This document shows positions 1 to 7,355 of a stretch of 16,987 bases of DNA, piece by piece (within the stretch, counting starts at the first letter, position 1; each line of letters begins with the position of its first letter). Source of the DNA: JBFFXF01 sp041569895 (lineage in GTDB: Bacteria > Planctomycetota > UBA8108 > JACQVS01); NCBI GenBank assembly GCA_041569895.1, contig JBFFXF010000158.1, positions 1-16,987 on the forward strand. Direction: 5' to 3'. The position numbers and the translations under genes are program-made. Below the pieces are notes generated by a model that did not search any database, was not told the DNA's origin, and saw only the letters and a program-made list of their open reading frames with translations.

Positions 1-218
1 CGCTCGAGGGCGGCCTCGCCAGGGGCGTGGAAGACCCAGAGGGCCGCGTCGCGCACCCGGGCCACCGTCTCGAGGACGTCACCGGCGAAGGCGGCGTAGA
101 GGGCGGCCGCTCGCGCCATCCCCACGGCGCGCCCCAGGCGCGTCTTGACCTCGCCCGCCACCGGCGCCTTGACGAAGACCCCGACGTGGCGCCCTGACAC
201 TCCGCTCGGCACGCTCAT
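1..218 (-). CDS. DUF2064/TIGR04282-type glycosyltransferase, partial (5' part only)
   Basis: Reading the minus strand from an ATG at 218 gives 72 codons that stay open to the left edge, so the 3' part lies outside the window. Residues 12-28 read VGVFVKAPVAGEVKTRL, the hallmark N-terminal block (FxKAPxxGxVKTRL) of the DUF2064/TIGR04282 family. It is followed by an Ala-rich segment ending LYAAFAGDVLE that matches the usual LYxAFLxD helix. Family members have a nucleotide-diphospho-sugar transferase (GT-A) fold, and some are linked to arsenosugar or other small-molecule glycosylation; the substrate cannot be told here. No clear Shine-Dalgarno precedes 218. An in-frame ATG at 263 would add 15 residues (MEKHPGLRDYFSTQP) that do not look like the family, so 218 is preferred but not certain. 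The gene is divergent from the nusA cluster. Confidence 0.85.
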   Translation of the reverse strand, partial: MSVPSGVSGRHVGVFVKAPVAGEVKTRLGRAVGMARAAALYAAFAGDVLETVARVRDAALWVFHAPGEAALE

Positions 219-284
219 CGGCTGCGTCGAAAAATAATCGCGGAGACCGGGGTGCTTTTCCATAAGAGACGCTGTAAAAATACC

Positions 285-312
285 TTGACAGCCATCGACC
301 CGGCCCTACAAT
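285..312 (+). promoter_or_regulatory. sigma-70-type promoter for the nusA cluster
   Basis: TTGACA at 285-290 is a perfect -35 hexamer. After a 16-bp spacer comes TACAAT at 307-312, five of six matches to the -10 consensus. Transcription would start near 318-320, giving a leader of about 365 nt before nusA. No other strong promoter was seen between here and 686, so this is the best candidate for driving nusA-infB-rbfA and the following gene. The call rests on motif match only. Confidence 0.6.
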
Positions 313-316
313 GAGC

Positions 317-369
317 GACCGACGGTGAGGCTCTAAAGCCAGTCTACAGCGTAAATTACACCGCCGGTC
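317..369 (+). promoter_or_regulatory. imperfect hairpin at the predicted 5' end of the nusA leader RNA
   Basis: Bases 317-327 (GACCGACGGTG) can pair with 359-369 (CACCGCCGGTC) over 11 positions with one A-C mismatch. The loop carries a second small stem, GGCT 329-332 with AGCC 337-340 closing a CTAA loop. The structure begins almost exactly at the predicted transcription start. A 5'-terminal stem could stabilise the transcript or be part of a regulatory leader. No known riboswitch or leader motif was recognised, and the function is an inference. Confidence 0.4.
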
Positions 370-685
370 GCGGGATTTGCGGCGCGCCGGCCGTGGGCTG
401 TCCGGTGGCGACGCGGATGGGAGATCGCGCGTCTCCGGCGGTTGCTCGAGGTCGCCGGCCGTCTCCGATCGCGGTCGGACGCGGCCGAAAATACTCGAGT
501 AAAAAGACCGAAAAGGACGAGGTGAAACTGATAGAGTAGGCGTTGAGCCGCTCTCGAGCGCGCGCCGGCGTGATGGGGCGCGCGAGGGATCGGCAGGGCG
601 CCTTCGGCGTGATGGCATCGGCACGCACCGGCGGACGGCCGAAGTGCGTCCCGCGGCCCATTATGAGAGGACAGAAGACCCTTCC

Positions 686-2113
686 ATGAAGACAGAGTCC
701 GAGATCCTCCGCTTCGTGGACACGATCCACCGCGACAAGGAGATCGACAAGGAGCTGATCTTCCAGGCGATCGAGGCCGCCTATCTGACCTCGGTCAAGA
801 AGAAGCTGGGAGAATCGGAGACGCTCCGCGTCCATATCGATCGGGAGAGCGGGGCGATCCACATCTTCGATGGTGACACCGAGCTCGAGGTCGAGGATCT
901 CGGGCGCATCGCGGCCTCCACCGGCAAGCAGGTCCTCTTCCAGAAGATCCGCGAGGCCGAGCGCGACGTCATCTACGAGGAGTACATCGACAAGGTGTCG
1001 ACGCTGGTCTCCGGTGTCGTGCAGCGCCAGGAAGGCCCCAACCTGATCGTCAGTCTCGGAAAGGTCGAGGGGTTCCTGCCGAAGTCGGAGCAGGTGCCGG
1101 GCGAGCGCTTCCGCGTCGGCGAGCGCATCAAGGTGTTGATTCAGGACATCGTCAAGAACGGCAACCGTGTCCGTATCATCCTCTCGCGCGGCAGTCCGGA
1201 CCTCGTGCGGGCGCTCTTCGAGCTCGAGGTGCCGGAAATCGCGGACAAGACAATCGAGATCAAGGGCATCTCCCGCGAACCGGGGTACCGCACGAAGATC
1301 GCGGTCACCACGTACGACCCGAACGTCGACTGCGTCGGCGCGTGCGTCGGCGTACGCGGCTCGCGGATCAAAAACATCGTCGATGAGCTTTTCGGCGAGA
1401 AGATCGACATCGTACGCTGGAACGAGTCGATCGAGGTGCTCATCATGAACGCGCTGAAGCCGGCGGAGATCTCGTCGATGGACCTCGACTTCGAGGAGAA
1501 GCGCGCCAAGGTCTACGTCAAGCCGGATCAGCAGTCGATAGCCATCGGCAAGCGCGGCCAGAACGTCCGCCTGGCCTCCAAGATGGCCGGCTGGGATATC
1601 GACATTGTCACGGTGTCCGACGAGGAGCTCGAGAAGCTGCGTACCGAGGAGTTCGACGAGGAGGGGCGGCCGATCGCCATCGGCATCGTCGGGGACAGTG
1701 ACGACGACGTCGACACGTCCGCCGCCAAGGGCAGCAACGGCACCGAGGCTGCGGTCGCGGACAGCGGCGAGGCGGACAGCGCCGGCGAGGAGGAGAGCGC
1801 CTCGAGGATCGACGACACCGGCGACGAGGCGGAGGAAGCCGGGGAAGCCGACGAGGCGGTCGCCGCGAGCAGTCGCATCAGCGCCGAGGACGAGGCGGAC
1901 GAAGAATCGGACGAAGAATCGGACGAAGAATCGGACGAAGATGACGGCGTTTCGGATGATGACGCCGTGGATGACGGCGTCGTGGATGAAGACATTGCCG
2001 ACAGCGTCGCCCGCGCGCGTGGCGGGCAGCTGAGCGCCGTGCCCGGGGACGAGCCCGCCGTGGCGGCGGAGAGCACGGTCGCCGAGCCGGAAGACTCAGA
2101 CGCCGACACGTGA
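686..2113 (+). CDS. nusA: transcription termination/antitermination factor NusA
   Basis: NusA binds RNA polymerase and nascent RNA and modulates pausing, termination and antitermination. The 475-residue product has the N-terminal polymerase-binding domain (about 1-100, with the typical FVDTIHRDKEIDKELIFQAI stretch), an S1 domain (about 104-175), KH1 with its GxxG loop at 222-225 (GVRG) and KH2 with GKRG at 288-291 inside IAIGKRGQNVRLASKMAGW. From about residue 340 the protein becomes a long Glu/Asp/Ser/Ala tail. It contains three perfect copies of the 12-nt unit GACGAAGAATCG (1898-1933) encoding DEES repeats. The ATG at 686 is preferred over a GTG at 644 because the family N-terminus aligns there; an AGAGGA at 666-671 lies rather far upstream as a ribosome site. 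infB follows after 21 nt, as in most bacteria. Confidence 0.97.
   Translation: MKTESEILRFVDTIHRDKEIDKELIFQAIEAAYLTSVKKKLGESETLRVHIDRESGAIHIFDGDTELEVEDLGRIAASTGKQVLFQKIREAERDVIYEEYIDKVSTLVSGVVQRQEGPNLIVSLGKVEGFLPKSEQVPGERFRVGERIKVLIQDIVKNGNRVRIILSRGSPDLVRALFELEVPEIADKTIEIKGISREPGYRTKIAVTTYDPNVDCVGACVGVRGSRIKNIVDELFGEKIDIVRWNESIEVLIMNALKPAEISSMDLDFEEKRAKVYVKPDQQSIAIGKRGQNVRLASKMAGWDIDIVTVSDEELEKLRTEEFDEEGRPIAIGIVGDSDDDVDTSAAKGSNGTEAAVADSGEADSAGEEESASRIDDTGDEAEEAGEADEAVAASSRISAEDEADEESDEESDEESDEDDGVSDDDAVDDGVVDEDIADSVARARGGQLSAVPGDEPAVAAESTVAEPEDSDADT
1898..1942 (+). repeat. 12-nt tandem repeat inside the nusA acidic tail
   Basis: GACGAAGAATCG occurs three times in perfect tandem at 1898-1909, 1910-1921 and 1922-1933, with a truncated fourth unit GACGAAGAT to 1942. 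The copies are identical at the DNA level including codon choice, in contrast to the GAG/GAC-rich surroundings, which suggests recent slippage expansion in a disordered acidic tail. Being in-frame (12 nt), copy-number changes would not break the gene. Confidence 0.85.
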
Positions 2114-2123
2114 TCGGCGCGTC

Positions 2124-2129
2124 AGGAGG
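2124..2129 (+). promoter_or_regulatory. strong Shine-Dalgarno fixing the TTG start of infB
   Basis: AGGAGG at 2124-2129 lies 5 nt before the TTG at 2135. It supports TTG as the true start, because the encoded peptide begins directly with the IF2 N-terminal domain and there is no ATG or GTG nearby in frame that would preserve it. Confidence 0.75.
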
Positions 2130-2134
2130 ACCTC

Positions 2135-4453
2135 TTGGGAGTCCGCGTTTACGAACTGGCACGAGAGCTCGACATCACCAGCAAGGAGCTCCTCGCCTAC
2201 CTGAAGACCCAGGGCGTCAAGGCGAAGAGCCACATGTCGTCTCTCGAGGAGAACGTCGCGCAGATCCTCCGGGATCGCCTCCCGAAGAAGCTCCAGACGC
2301 GCAAGCCGGCGAAGGACGAGGCGCCGAAGAAGAAGACCAAGGCGAAGTCCAAGACCGCGGCGGCTGAGGGGACCGGAAACGGCGGCGCGGTCTCGGTCGC
2401 CGAGAAGGCGACCAAGACAAAGAGGACCGCCAAGACGACGAAGGCCCCGCGCGAGGAGGTGGGCCGGGAGGCGCCGGCGCGAGGCACGGGCCGGGAAGAG
2501 GGTCAGGCCGATTTCGAGGGCGACGAGGAGAAGAAGCCGAAGCAGAAGCCGACTCGCAAGCGCTTCTTTCCCGGCGCGATGGACTACGGCTACGGCGGCG
2601 TCCCCGGTCGTCGTCCGTTGGGCGGCAAGCGACCGCGCAAGCGGGACGGGACGGGGGCTCCGGGCGTCGCCGCGGCCGCGGCGACGATCAGCGAGGCCGC
2701 CGTGCAGCTGCCGATCACCATCAAGGAGTTCTCGGCGAAGATCGGGCGCAAGGTTCCGGAGATCATGAAGGCGCTGATGAAGCGCGGCTGCATGCTCTCG
2801 ATGAACGCGTACCTCGACGAGCCCCTCATCGACGATCTCGGCACGGAGTTCGGCGTCAAGATCGAGATCAGCAAGGAGGAGACCACCGAGGACACCATCC
2901 TCGAGCTCGAGAGCTACGAGACCGAGACGACGCAGACGGCCGCCCGCGCGCCCGTCGTCACCTTCCTCGGACACGTCGACCACGGGAAGACATCGCTTCT
3001 CGACTACATTCGCAAGACGAAGGTGACGGCGAAGGAGCACGGCGGCATCACGCAGCACCTGGGCGCCTACCGCGTGGACAGCGAGAACGTCCACGTCGTC
3101 TTCATCGACACTCCCGGCCACAAGGCGTTCACGGAGATGCGCGCTCGCGGCGCCAACATCACGGACGTGGCGGTGCTCGTCGTGGCGGCGGACGAGGGCG
3201 TCATGCCGCAGACCGAGGAGGCGTACAGCCACGCCAAGGCGGCGGGTGTGCCGATCATCGTCGCGCTCAACAAGATCGACAAGGCGAACGCGAATTCGCA
3301 ACGCTGTTACGAGCAGCTCGCCAAGCTCGAGTTGCTGCCTGTCGCCTGGGGCGGCTCGACCGAGGTGGTCGAGGTCTCCGCGCAGACCGGGCAGGGGATC
3401 AACGAGCTGCTCGAGACGCTCAGCCTCGAGTCCGAGATCCTCGAGCTCAAGGCGGATCCGTCGCGCCCCGCCATCGGCACCGTCCTCGAGGCGGAATCGA
3501 ACCCGGGACGCGGCAACCTGGTGACCGTCCTCGTCCAGGACGGCACGCTTCGAATCGGCGACTACGCCCTCTGCGGGCACGCGCACGGCCGCGTCCGCAA
3601 CATGTGGCTGAACGGCATCGTCCCGATCGAGGAGGCCGGGCCGTCGACTCCGGTTCAGGTGAGCGGTCTCTCCGCGCTCCCGGAGGCCGGCGATCGCTTC
3701 TACGTCTTCACCGACAGCCAGAAGGCGCGGTCGATCGCCAGTGAACGGCACCACCACCGTCGCGAGGAGGAGCGGGCGCGCAGCCAGAAGATATCGCTCG
3801 ACAACATCTGGGATCGACTCGAGAAGGCCGGCGACAACGAGCTCGCCCTGATCATCAAGGCGGACGTCAAGGGCACGCTCGAGGCGCTGCAGCGCGAGTT
3901 CGAGACACTCGGCAAGGACACCGAGGAGGTCAAGATCAGGGTCATCCACACGGGCGTCGGCGCCGTGGGTCAGGACGATATCCTGCTCGGTGACGCGTCG
4001 AACGCCATCGTGCTCGGGTTCAACGTTCCTGTCGACGAGCGGGCGCGGTCCTACGCAGACGAGAAGCAGGTCGAGATCCGCCTCTACAAGGTCATCTACG
4101 AGGCGGTCGAGGACGTCCGGCGAGCCCTCGAGGACAGGCTCGCGCCGACCCTGCGCGAGGTCGTCCAGGGCACCGCGGAGATCCGTCAGGTCTTCCGGGC
4201 GTCGAGGATCGGCAACATCGCCGGCTGTTTCGTCAAGAAGGGAACCATCACCCGCGACAGCAAGGTTCGCTTGCTCCGCGACGGCAAAGTCGTTCACACC
4301 GGGACTCTTGATTCGCTGAAACGCTTCAAGGATGATGTGAAGGAAGCGAAGGAAGGGTTCGAGTGCGGCCTGAAGATCGCCAACTTCGACGACATCCAGG
4401 AGGGGGATCTCGTCGAGGCCTTCAAGATCGTCAAGGAAAGGCGGAACCTGTAA
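2135..4453 (+). CDS. infB: translation initiation factor IF-2
   Basis: IF-2 is the GTPase that positions initiator fMet-tRNA on the 30S subunit and promotes 50S joining. The 772-residue product starts with an IF2_N domain (about 1-50), then a Lys/Arg/Glu-rich linker (about 50-185). A second N-domain-like segment follows (about 195-255), then the GTPase domain. G-motifs are visible: GHVDHGKT at 279-286 (G1), DTPGH at 325-329 (G3), NKID at 379-382 (G4) and an SAQTG stretch for G5. Domains II, III and C2 follow, the last around residues 660-765. The length is within the range for bacteria with a shortened linker. The start is TTG with a strong ribosome site. It sits 21 nt after nusA and 47 nt before rbfA, so it is very likely co-transcribed. 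Confidence 0.98.
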   Translation: MGVRVYELARELDITSKELLAYLKTQGVKAKSHMSSLEENVAQILRDRLPKKLQTRKPAKDEAPKKKTKAKSKTAAAEGTGNGGAVSVAEKATKTKRTAKTTKAPREEVGREAPARGTGREEGQADFEGDEEKKPKQKPTRKRFFPGAMDYGYGGVPGRRPLGGKRPRKRDGTGAPGVAAAAATISEAAVQLPITIKEFSAKIGRKVPEIMKALMKRGCMLSMNAYLDEPLIDDLGTEFGVKIEISKEETTEDTILELESYETETTQTAARAPVVTFLGHVDHGKTSLLDYIRKTKVTAKEHGGITQHLGAYRVDSENVHVVFIDTPGHKAFTEMRARGANITDVAVLVVAADEGVMPQTEEAYSHAKAAGVPIIVALNKIDKANANSQRCYEQLAKLELLPVAWGGSTEVVEVSAQTGQGINELLETLSLESEILELKADPSRPAIGTVLEAESNPGRGNLVTVLVQDGTLRIGDYALCGHAHGRVRNMWLNGIVPIEEAGPSTPVQVSGLSALPEAGDRFYVFTDSQKARSIASERHHHRREEERARSQKISLDNIWDRLEKAGDNELALIIKADVKGTLEALQREFETLGKDTEEVKIRVIHTGVGAVGQDDILLGDASNAIVLGFNVPVDERARSYADEKQVEIRLYKVIYEAVEDVRRALEDRLAPTLREVVQGTAEIRQVFRASRIGNIAGCFVKKGTITRDSKVRLLRDGKVVHTGTLDSLKRFKDDVKEAKEGFECGLKIANFDDIQEGDLVEAFKIVKERRNL

Positions 4454-4500
4454 CGCGGCGCGCCTTCGACGACGCGTTACGACGTTGAGTCAGGTCTCTC

Positions 4501-4869
4501 ATGTCACGCCGGCTCGAGCGCATTGCCAGCCGCATCCGGTTCCTGATCAGCGCGGTCATCCAGCGAGAGCTCAACGATCCGCGTCTGGGCATGGTCACCA
4601 TCTTGCGCGTCGAGCCGACGCAGGACCTCCGGCAGGCGAGGGTCATCTACTCGGTGTTCGGTGACGAGGGTGTGAAGTCCCGGACCAGCCACGCGATCGA
4701 GAGCGCCGCCGGATACATCCAGCGCGTCATCGGGAAAAATCTGGAAACGAGGACCACTCCCAGGTTGGTTTTCATCCTCGACGACTCTCAGGAGAAGATT
4801 TCGAGGGTCGAATCGTTGATCGACAGAGTTGCCCAGGAAGACCAGCATGGCCAAGAAGAAGAAGGGTAA
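4501..4869 (+). CDS. rbfA: 30S ribosome-binding factor RbfA
   Basis: RbfA is a small KH-fold protein that binds the 30S subunit and helps late maturation of 16S rRNA. The 122-residue product has the usual length and recognisable family blocks: the N-terminal helix RRLERIASRIRFLISAVIQR, the ELNDPRLGMVTI strand region, and the C-terminal stretch ending NLETRTTPRLVFILDDS. The position after infB is the classic nusA-infB-rbfA order. The ribosome site is weak (CAGGT about 8 nt upstream of the ATG). The last 23 nt overlap the start of the next gene, which suggests translational coupling. The Gln/Glu-rich tail (DQHGQEEEG) lies in the overlap and is probably not functionally constrained. Confidence 0.94.
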   Translation: MSRRLERIASRIRFLISAVIQRELNDPRLGMVTILRVEPTQDLRQARVIYSVFGDEGVKSRTSHAIESAAGYIQRVIGKNLETRTTPRLVFILDDSQEKISRVESLIDRVAQEDQHGQEEEG

Positions 4870-5341
4870 CCGAAAGAGCGCGACTCCCGCGAAGAAGACG
4901 GCGAGGAAATCCGGAGCGAAGTCCCGCTCGCCGCAACGCTCCTCGACGCGGAGTCGGGTTGCCGCGAAAAGCCGGTCGACCGCGACGAAAGGGAAGCGAA
5001 AAAAAAAGACCTCGCCACCGGCAGCGGTCGCCCCGGGCGGCGATTCGAAAAAGGATGTCGCCATCGATGAATCTTTGTTCGAGGAGGAGGGCTTCGACCG
5101 CGACATCCACGACGAAGACGAGAACGAGCACGCCGAGGACCTCGGCGACGAGTTCGACGGCGACGAGTTCGACGACGACGACTTCGACGACGGCGACTTC
5201 GACGAGAACGACCTCGATGAGGACTACGAGGAGAGCGACGACTTCGTCGATTACGACGACGTCGAGGAGGAGGACGACGACGAGGAGGACGACGGCTACG
5301 GCAGCTACGACGACGAATTCAGCCGCTACGTCGACGACTGA
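4847..5341 (+). CDS. charge-polarised, probably disordered protein (unrecognised)
   Basis: I do not recognise this family. The 164-residue product has a strongly basic first part (residues 1 to about 60, Lys/Arg/Ser/Ala-rich, beginning MAKKKKGNRK). A short Pro/Ala/Gly hinge follows, then a very acidic second part (about 75-164, mostly Asp/Glu with regularly spaced Phe/Tyr). Between residues 100 and 124 the acidic part shows a five-residue period (GDEFD, GDEFD, DDDFD, DGDFD, ENDLD). No signal peptide or membrane segment is seen. The ATG at 4847 has AGGAAG at 4835-4840 with 6-nt spacing and lies inside rbfA, overlapping by 23 nt. An upstream in-frame ATG at 4829 has no such site. The basic half could bind nucleic acid and the acidic half could act as a chaperone-like or autoinhibitory tail. 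That is inference from composition only. It could also be a fast-drifting lineage-specific protein. Confidence 0.75.
   Translation: MAKKKKGNRKSATPAKKTARKSGAKSRSPQRSSTRSRVAAKSRSTATKGKRKKKTSPPAAVAPGGDSKKDVAIDESLFEEEGFDRDIHDEDENEHAEDLGDEFDGDEFDDDDFDDGDFDENDLDEDYEESDDFVDYDDVEEEDDDEEDDGYGSYDDEFSRYVDD
5144..5218 (+). repeat. 15-nt tandem repeat coding acidic pentapeptides
   Basis: Five consecutive 15-nt units (5144, 5159, 5174, 5189, 5204) encode GDEFD, GDEFD, DDDFD, DGDFD and ENDLD. The first two differ only beyond the unit and the later ones are progressively diverged. The pattern is built on GAC/GAG/TTC codons and keeps the frame. Confidence 0.75.
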
Positions 5342-5392
5342 TCCCGACGTCGCGGGGCTCAGCGGTCACCCGGGCGTGGCGATCTTCCCCCA

Positions 5393-6850
5393 TCAGACCT
5401 TGCTGAACACCAGCTGGTTCCTTCCCTGTTCCTTCGCCTTGTAGAGCGCGTCGTCTGCGGTCTTCAGGAAGAGGTCCTCGCTGATCTCCTCGTTCAGCTC
5501 GCTCGCACCGAGGCTGATGCTGACGTCGATCCTCCGACTCGGTCCGTCGAGCGTCATGAACTGGGTGTTGCGGACGCGCTCCAGCAGCTTGTGGCCGAGA
5601 GCCTGCGCCTGCTCGCCGTCGGCCTCGGGAAGGAGAATCACGAACTCGTCTCCGCCGTAGCGGCAGACGACGTCGTACTCGCGCGTGTTCTCCTTGAAGA
5701 TCATTCCGAGCCTCTGCAGGATGTCGTCCCCCTGCAGGTGACCGTAGGTGTCGTTGATCTCCTTGAAGCGGTCGACGTCGACAAAGATCAGCGAGACCGG
5801 CTTGCCGGCGCGGGTGCAGCGGTTGATCTCGCTCGCGAGCCGGCTGATGAAGTAGTGACGGTTGTGGACCCCGGTCAGCGTGTCGGTGATCGACTTCTGC
5901 TCGACCTCGCGGTAGAGGCGGAGGTTGTCGAGAAGGAGCGCGATCATGTCACCGATGGTCAGGAGGGCATCCTTCTGCCAGGCGCTCACCAGGTTGAGCT
6001 CGTCGAAGAAGATCCGCTCTCGCGGGTGCATGGTCACCTCGATCAGGCCGAGGAGCGTTCCCCGGCTCTGGAGCGGTACGAGGGTCTCGCGCCCGATCAT
6101 CTTGAGGCCGAAATCGCACTCGCGGACGAATTTCGTGTAGGTGTTGTCCTCGCCGAGAGCGAATCGCTTCGGCTTGAACGGCTTGGTCGAGTGGCACACC
6201 TCGAGGTGCGTGCCGTCGACGAGGAAAAAGGTGACGTCCTTGTAGTTGAGGCCGTCGCCCGTCAGGATGCGCGCCGCTCGCTCGAAGAGCTGCGCCTCGT
6301 TCTCGGTGCTCAGCAGGTTCGCGGTCAGCACCGGCGTCTTCTTGATCTTCTCGGTGAACTGGTAGATCAGCAGCGAGCTCTTGATCGCCTCGAGGGTCTT
6401 GCGCTTCTGCTCGGCGATCTTGTCCTTGAGCTCCTTCTCGGCCCCCTCCGCGTCCAGCGTCGGCCGGATGAAGGCGATCAGGTAGTCACGACGCTTCCAG
6501 CGAAAGTTGGAGACGTGCACCTCCGACGAGAACTCCTGCTTCGAGGGCGTCGTCATCCGGAGCTCGAACGAGCCGTCGGTCTCCGTGAAGTCCTCGGAGA
6601 TCCACGTCCGGAAGAGACCGCGGTCGTCGGGGTGCACGAACTGGTCGAGTGGCGGCGACGTCTGGGATGCTCCGAGATCGAGCTCGAACAGCTCCTGCAG
6701 CCGCCGGTTCCCCGCGAGGATGCGGCACTCCTGCGGGTCGAGCACGGCGATGGCGTCCGGGACGCACGTTCCGAAGATGAGCGACAGCTCATCCGGAGTG
6801 AACTTCTCGCCGGTGGCAGCCAGGTTGCTCAGGTTTGACGACAGGTTCAT
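5393..6850 (-). CDS. PAS-GAF-GGDEF diguanylate cyclase
   Basis: The protein is predicted to make cyclic di-GMP from two GTP in the cytoplasm. The 485-residue product has a PAS-like domain (about 20-130), a coiled-coil linker rich in Lys/Glu (about 130-165) and a GAF-like domain (about 165-310). A C-terminal GGDEF domain follows (about 325-485). The active-site signature GGDEF is intact at 399-403 and the metal-binding FVDVD strand includes D358. RxxD (REYD, 390-393) lies exactly five residues before GGDEF, the canonical inhibitory I-site, so product feedback is likely. There is no signal peptide or membrane segment, so the signal is probably intracellular. The ATG at 6850 is preceded by GGAAGAGGG. 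A longer in-frame extension upstream is low-complexity and runs through DNA repeats, so it was rejected. The gene is convergent with the rbfA cluster and divergent from the dockerin protein. Confidence 0.93.
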   Translation of the reverse strand: MNLSSNLSNLAATGEKFTPDELSLIFGTCVPDAIAVLDPQECRILAGNRRLQELFELDLGASQTSPPLDQFVHPDDRGLFRTWISEDFTETDGSFELRMTTPSKQEFSSEVHVSNFRWKRRDYLIAFIRPTLDAEGAEKELKDKIAEQKRKTLEAIKSSLLIYQFTEKIKKTPVLTANLLSTENEAQLFERAARILTGDGLNYKDVTFFLVDGTHLEVCHSTKPFKPKRFALGEDNTYTKFVRECDFGLKMIGRETLVPLQSRGTLLGLIEVTMHPRERIFFDELNLVSAWQKDALLTIGDMIALLLDNLRLYREVEQKSITDTLTGVHNRHYFISRLASEINRCTRAGKPVSLIFVDVDRFKEINDTYGHLQGDDILQRLGMIFKENTREYDVVCRYGGDEFVILLPEADGEQAQALGHKLLERVRNTQFMTLDGPSRRIDVSISLGASELNEEISEDLFLKTADDALYKAKEQGRNQLVFSKV

Positions 6851-7204
6851 CCCTCTTCCCGCGCCTCGATCACGCAATGCGACAGGTCCGACGCACTTCC
6901 ATGGCCAGGCACGCTCCGAGAGCGCGCCGAACCGGCGAATCGCTCCGCCGGCCACGCCGCTCATCATCGCGCCGCGCCACTTCGCGTGCGGCTCTCTCGA
7001 TACCTCCGGGCCGTTTCCCCGTGTCGCGAAACGGCGATCCCCTTGTGCCGTAATGGGTTCGCCGCGGTCCAGGGAAGTATACAACACTTGTCCGGAGGAA
7101 GCCGAAGGCGGCGGCACCGGGGAGTCGACCGTGACGCGCCGAGCGGGTGTCACGCTTCTGGACGGTTTTTCTCTCGTGCGCCGGTCGGGTCGGTGCGACG
7201 GTGT

Positions 7205-7239
7205 CGACGAGATTCGGATCGTCGCATGATTTTTTTTTT
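7205..7239 (+). terminator. terminator-like stem with T10 run, no gene upstream
   Basis: CGACGA (7205-7210) pairs with TCGTCG (7219-7224) around an 8-nt loop, followed after 5 nt by ten consecutive T residues (7230-7239). The T run is the longest homopolymer in this GC-rich window. The stem is short and not directly abutting the T run, so it would be a weak intrinsic terminator on the plus strand. No plus-strand gene precedes it. The A/T tract could instead be an upstream promoter element or a bend. Confidence 0.3.
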
Positions 7240-7297
7240 GAGAAGCGCGCCGGTCGGCCCTAAGCTCTTCGAACCTGTCCGAGGCTCCCCCCCACAT

Positions 7298-7355
7298 CGT
7301 GCGGGCGTTTATCGTGCGGGCGTTTACCGTGCGGGCGTTTACCGTGCGGGCGTTG
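7298..7355 (+). repeat. 15-bp tandem repeat upstream of the dockerin gene
   Basis: The unit CGTGCGGGCGTTTAY occurs at 7298-7312, 7313-7327 and 7328-7342, with a fourth partial unit CGTGCGGGCGTT starting at 7343. The copies differ only at the last base (T or C) until the fourth breaks off. The array ends about 60 nt before the start codon of the dockerin gene. Direct repeats of this size and spacing (about 1.4 helical turns) can be protein-binding sites, but slippage is equally possible. Confidence 0.9.

Larger units (their letters stand above)
219..685. other. gene-free divergent region / nusA leader
   Basis: This stretch of 467 bases separates the minus-strand glycosyltransferase from nusA. 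It holds the promoter at 285-312 and the hairpin at 317-369, both listed separately. The rest (about 370-685) has no convincing coding frame, no recognisable tRNA and no rimP gene, which often sits upstream of nusA. Minor features are a 7-bp inverted repeat (CTTCGGC 602-608 with GCCGAAG) shortly before nusA and a repeated GGCGTGATGG decamer near 567 and 607. Open frames here on the minus strand are Arg/Pro/Ala-rich and look like GC-driven artefacts. Confidence 0.6.

Noticed and set aside
79..624. Minus-strand open frame over the nusA leader
   Set aside because: It overlaps the genuine DUF2064-type gene in another frame and is Arg/Pro/Ser-rich without motifs.
219..685. tRNA gene or rimP upstream of nusA
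   Set aside because: No cloverleaf-compatible T-arm or anticodon arm and no RimP-like frame were found.
2096..4297. Very long open frame on the minus strand opposite infB
   Set aside because: It is a shadow of infB in GC-rich DNA: composition is Leu/Arg/Asp/Val-skewed, and infB on the plus strand is unmistakable by its GTPase motifs.
5342..5392. Bidirectional terminator between the convergent genes
   Set aside because: No clear stem with a T run on either strand was found in the 51-nt gap.
5591..6838. Long plus-strand open frame opposite the diguanylate cyclase
   Set aside because: It is antisense to a gene with clear GGDEF, PAS and I-site features, with Leu/Glu/Val/Asp-skewed composition and no recognisable motif.
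7298..7355. Possible CRISPR array
   Set aside because: The 15-bp units are directly tandem with no spacers.
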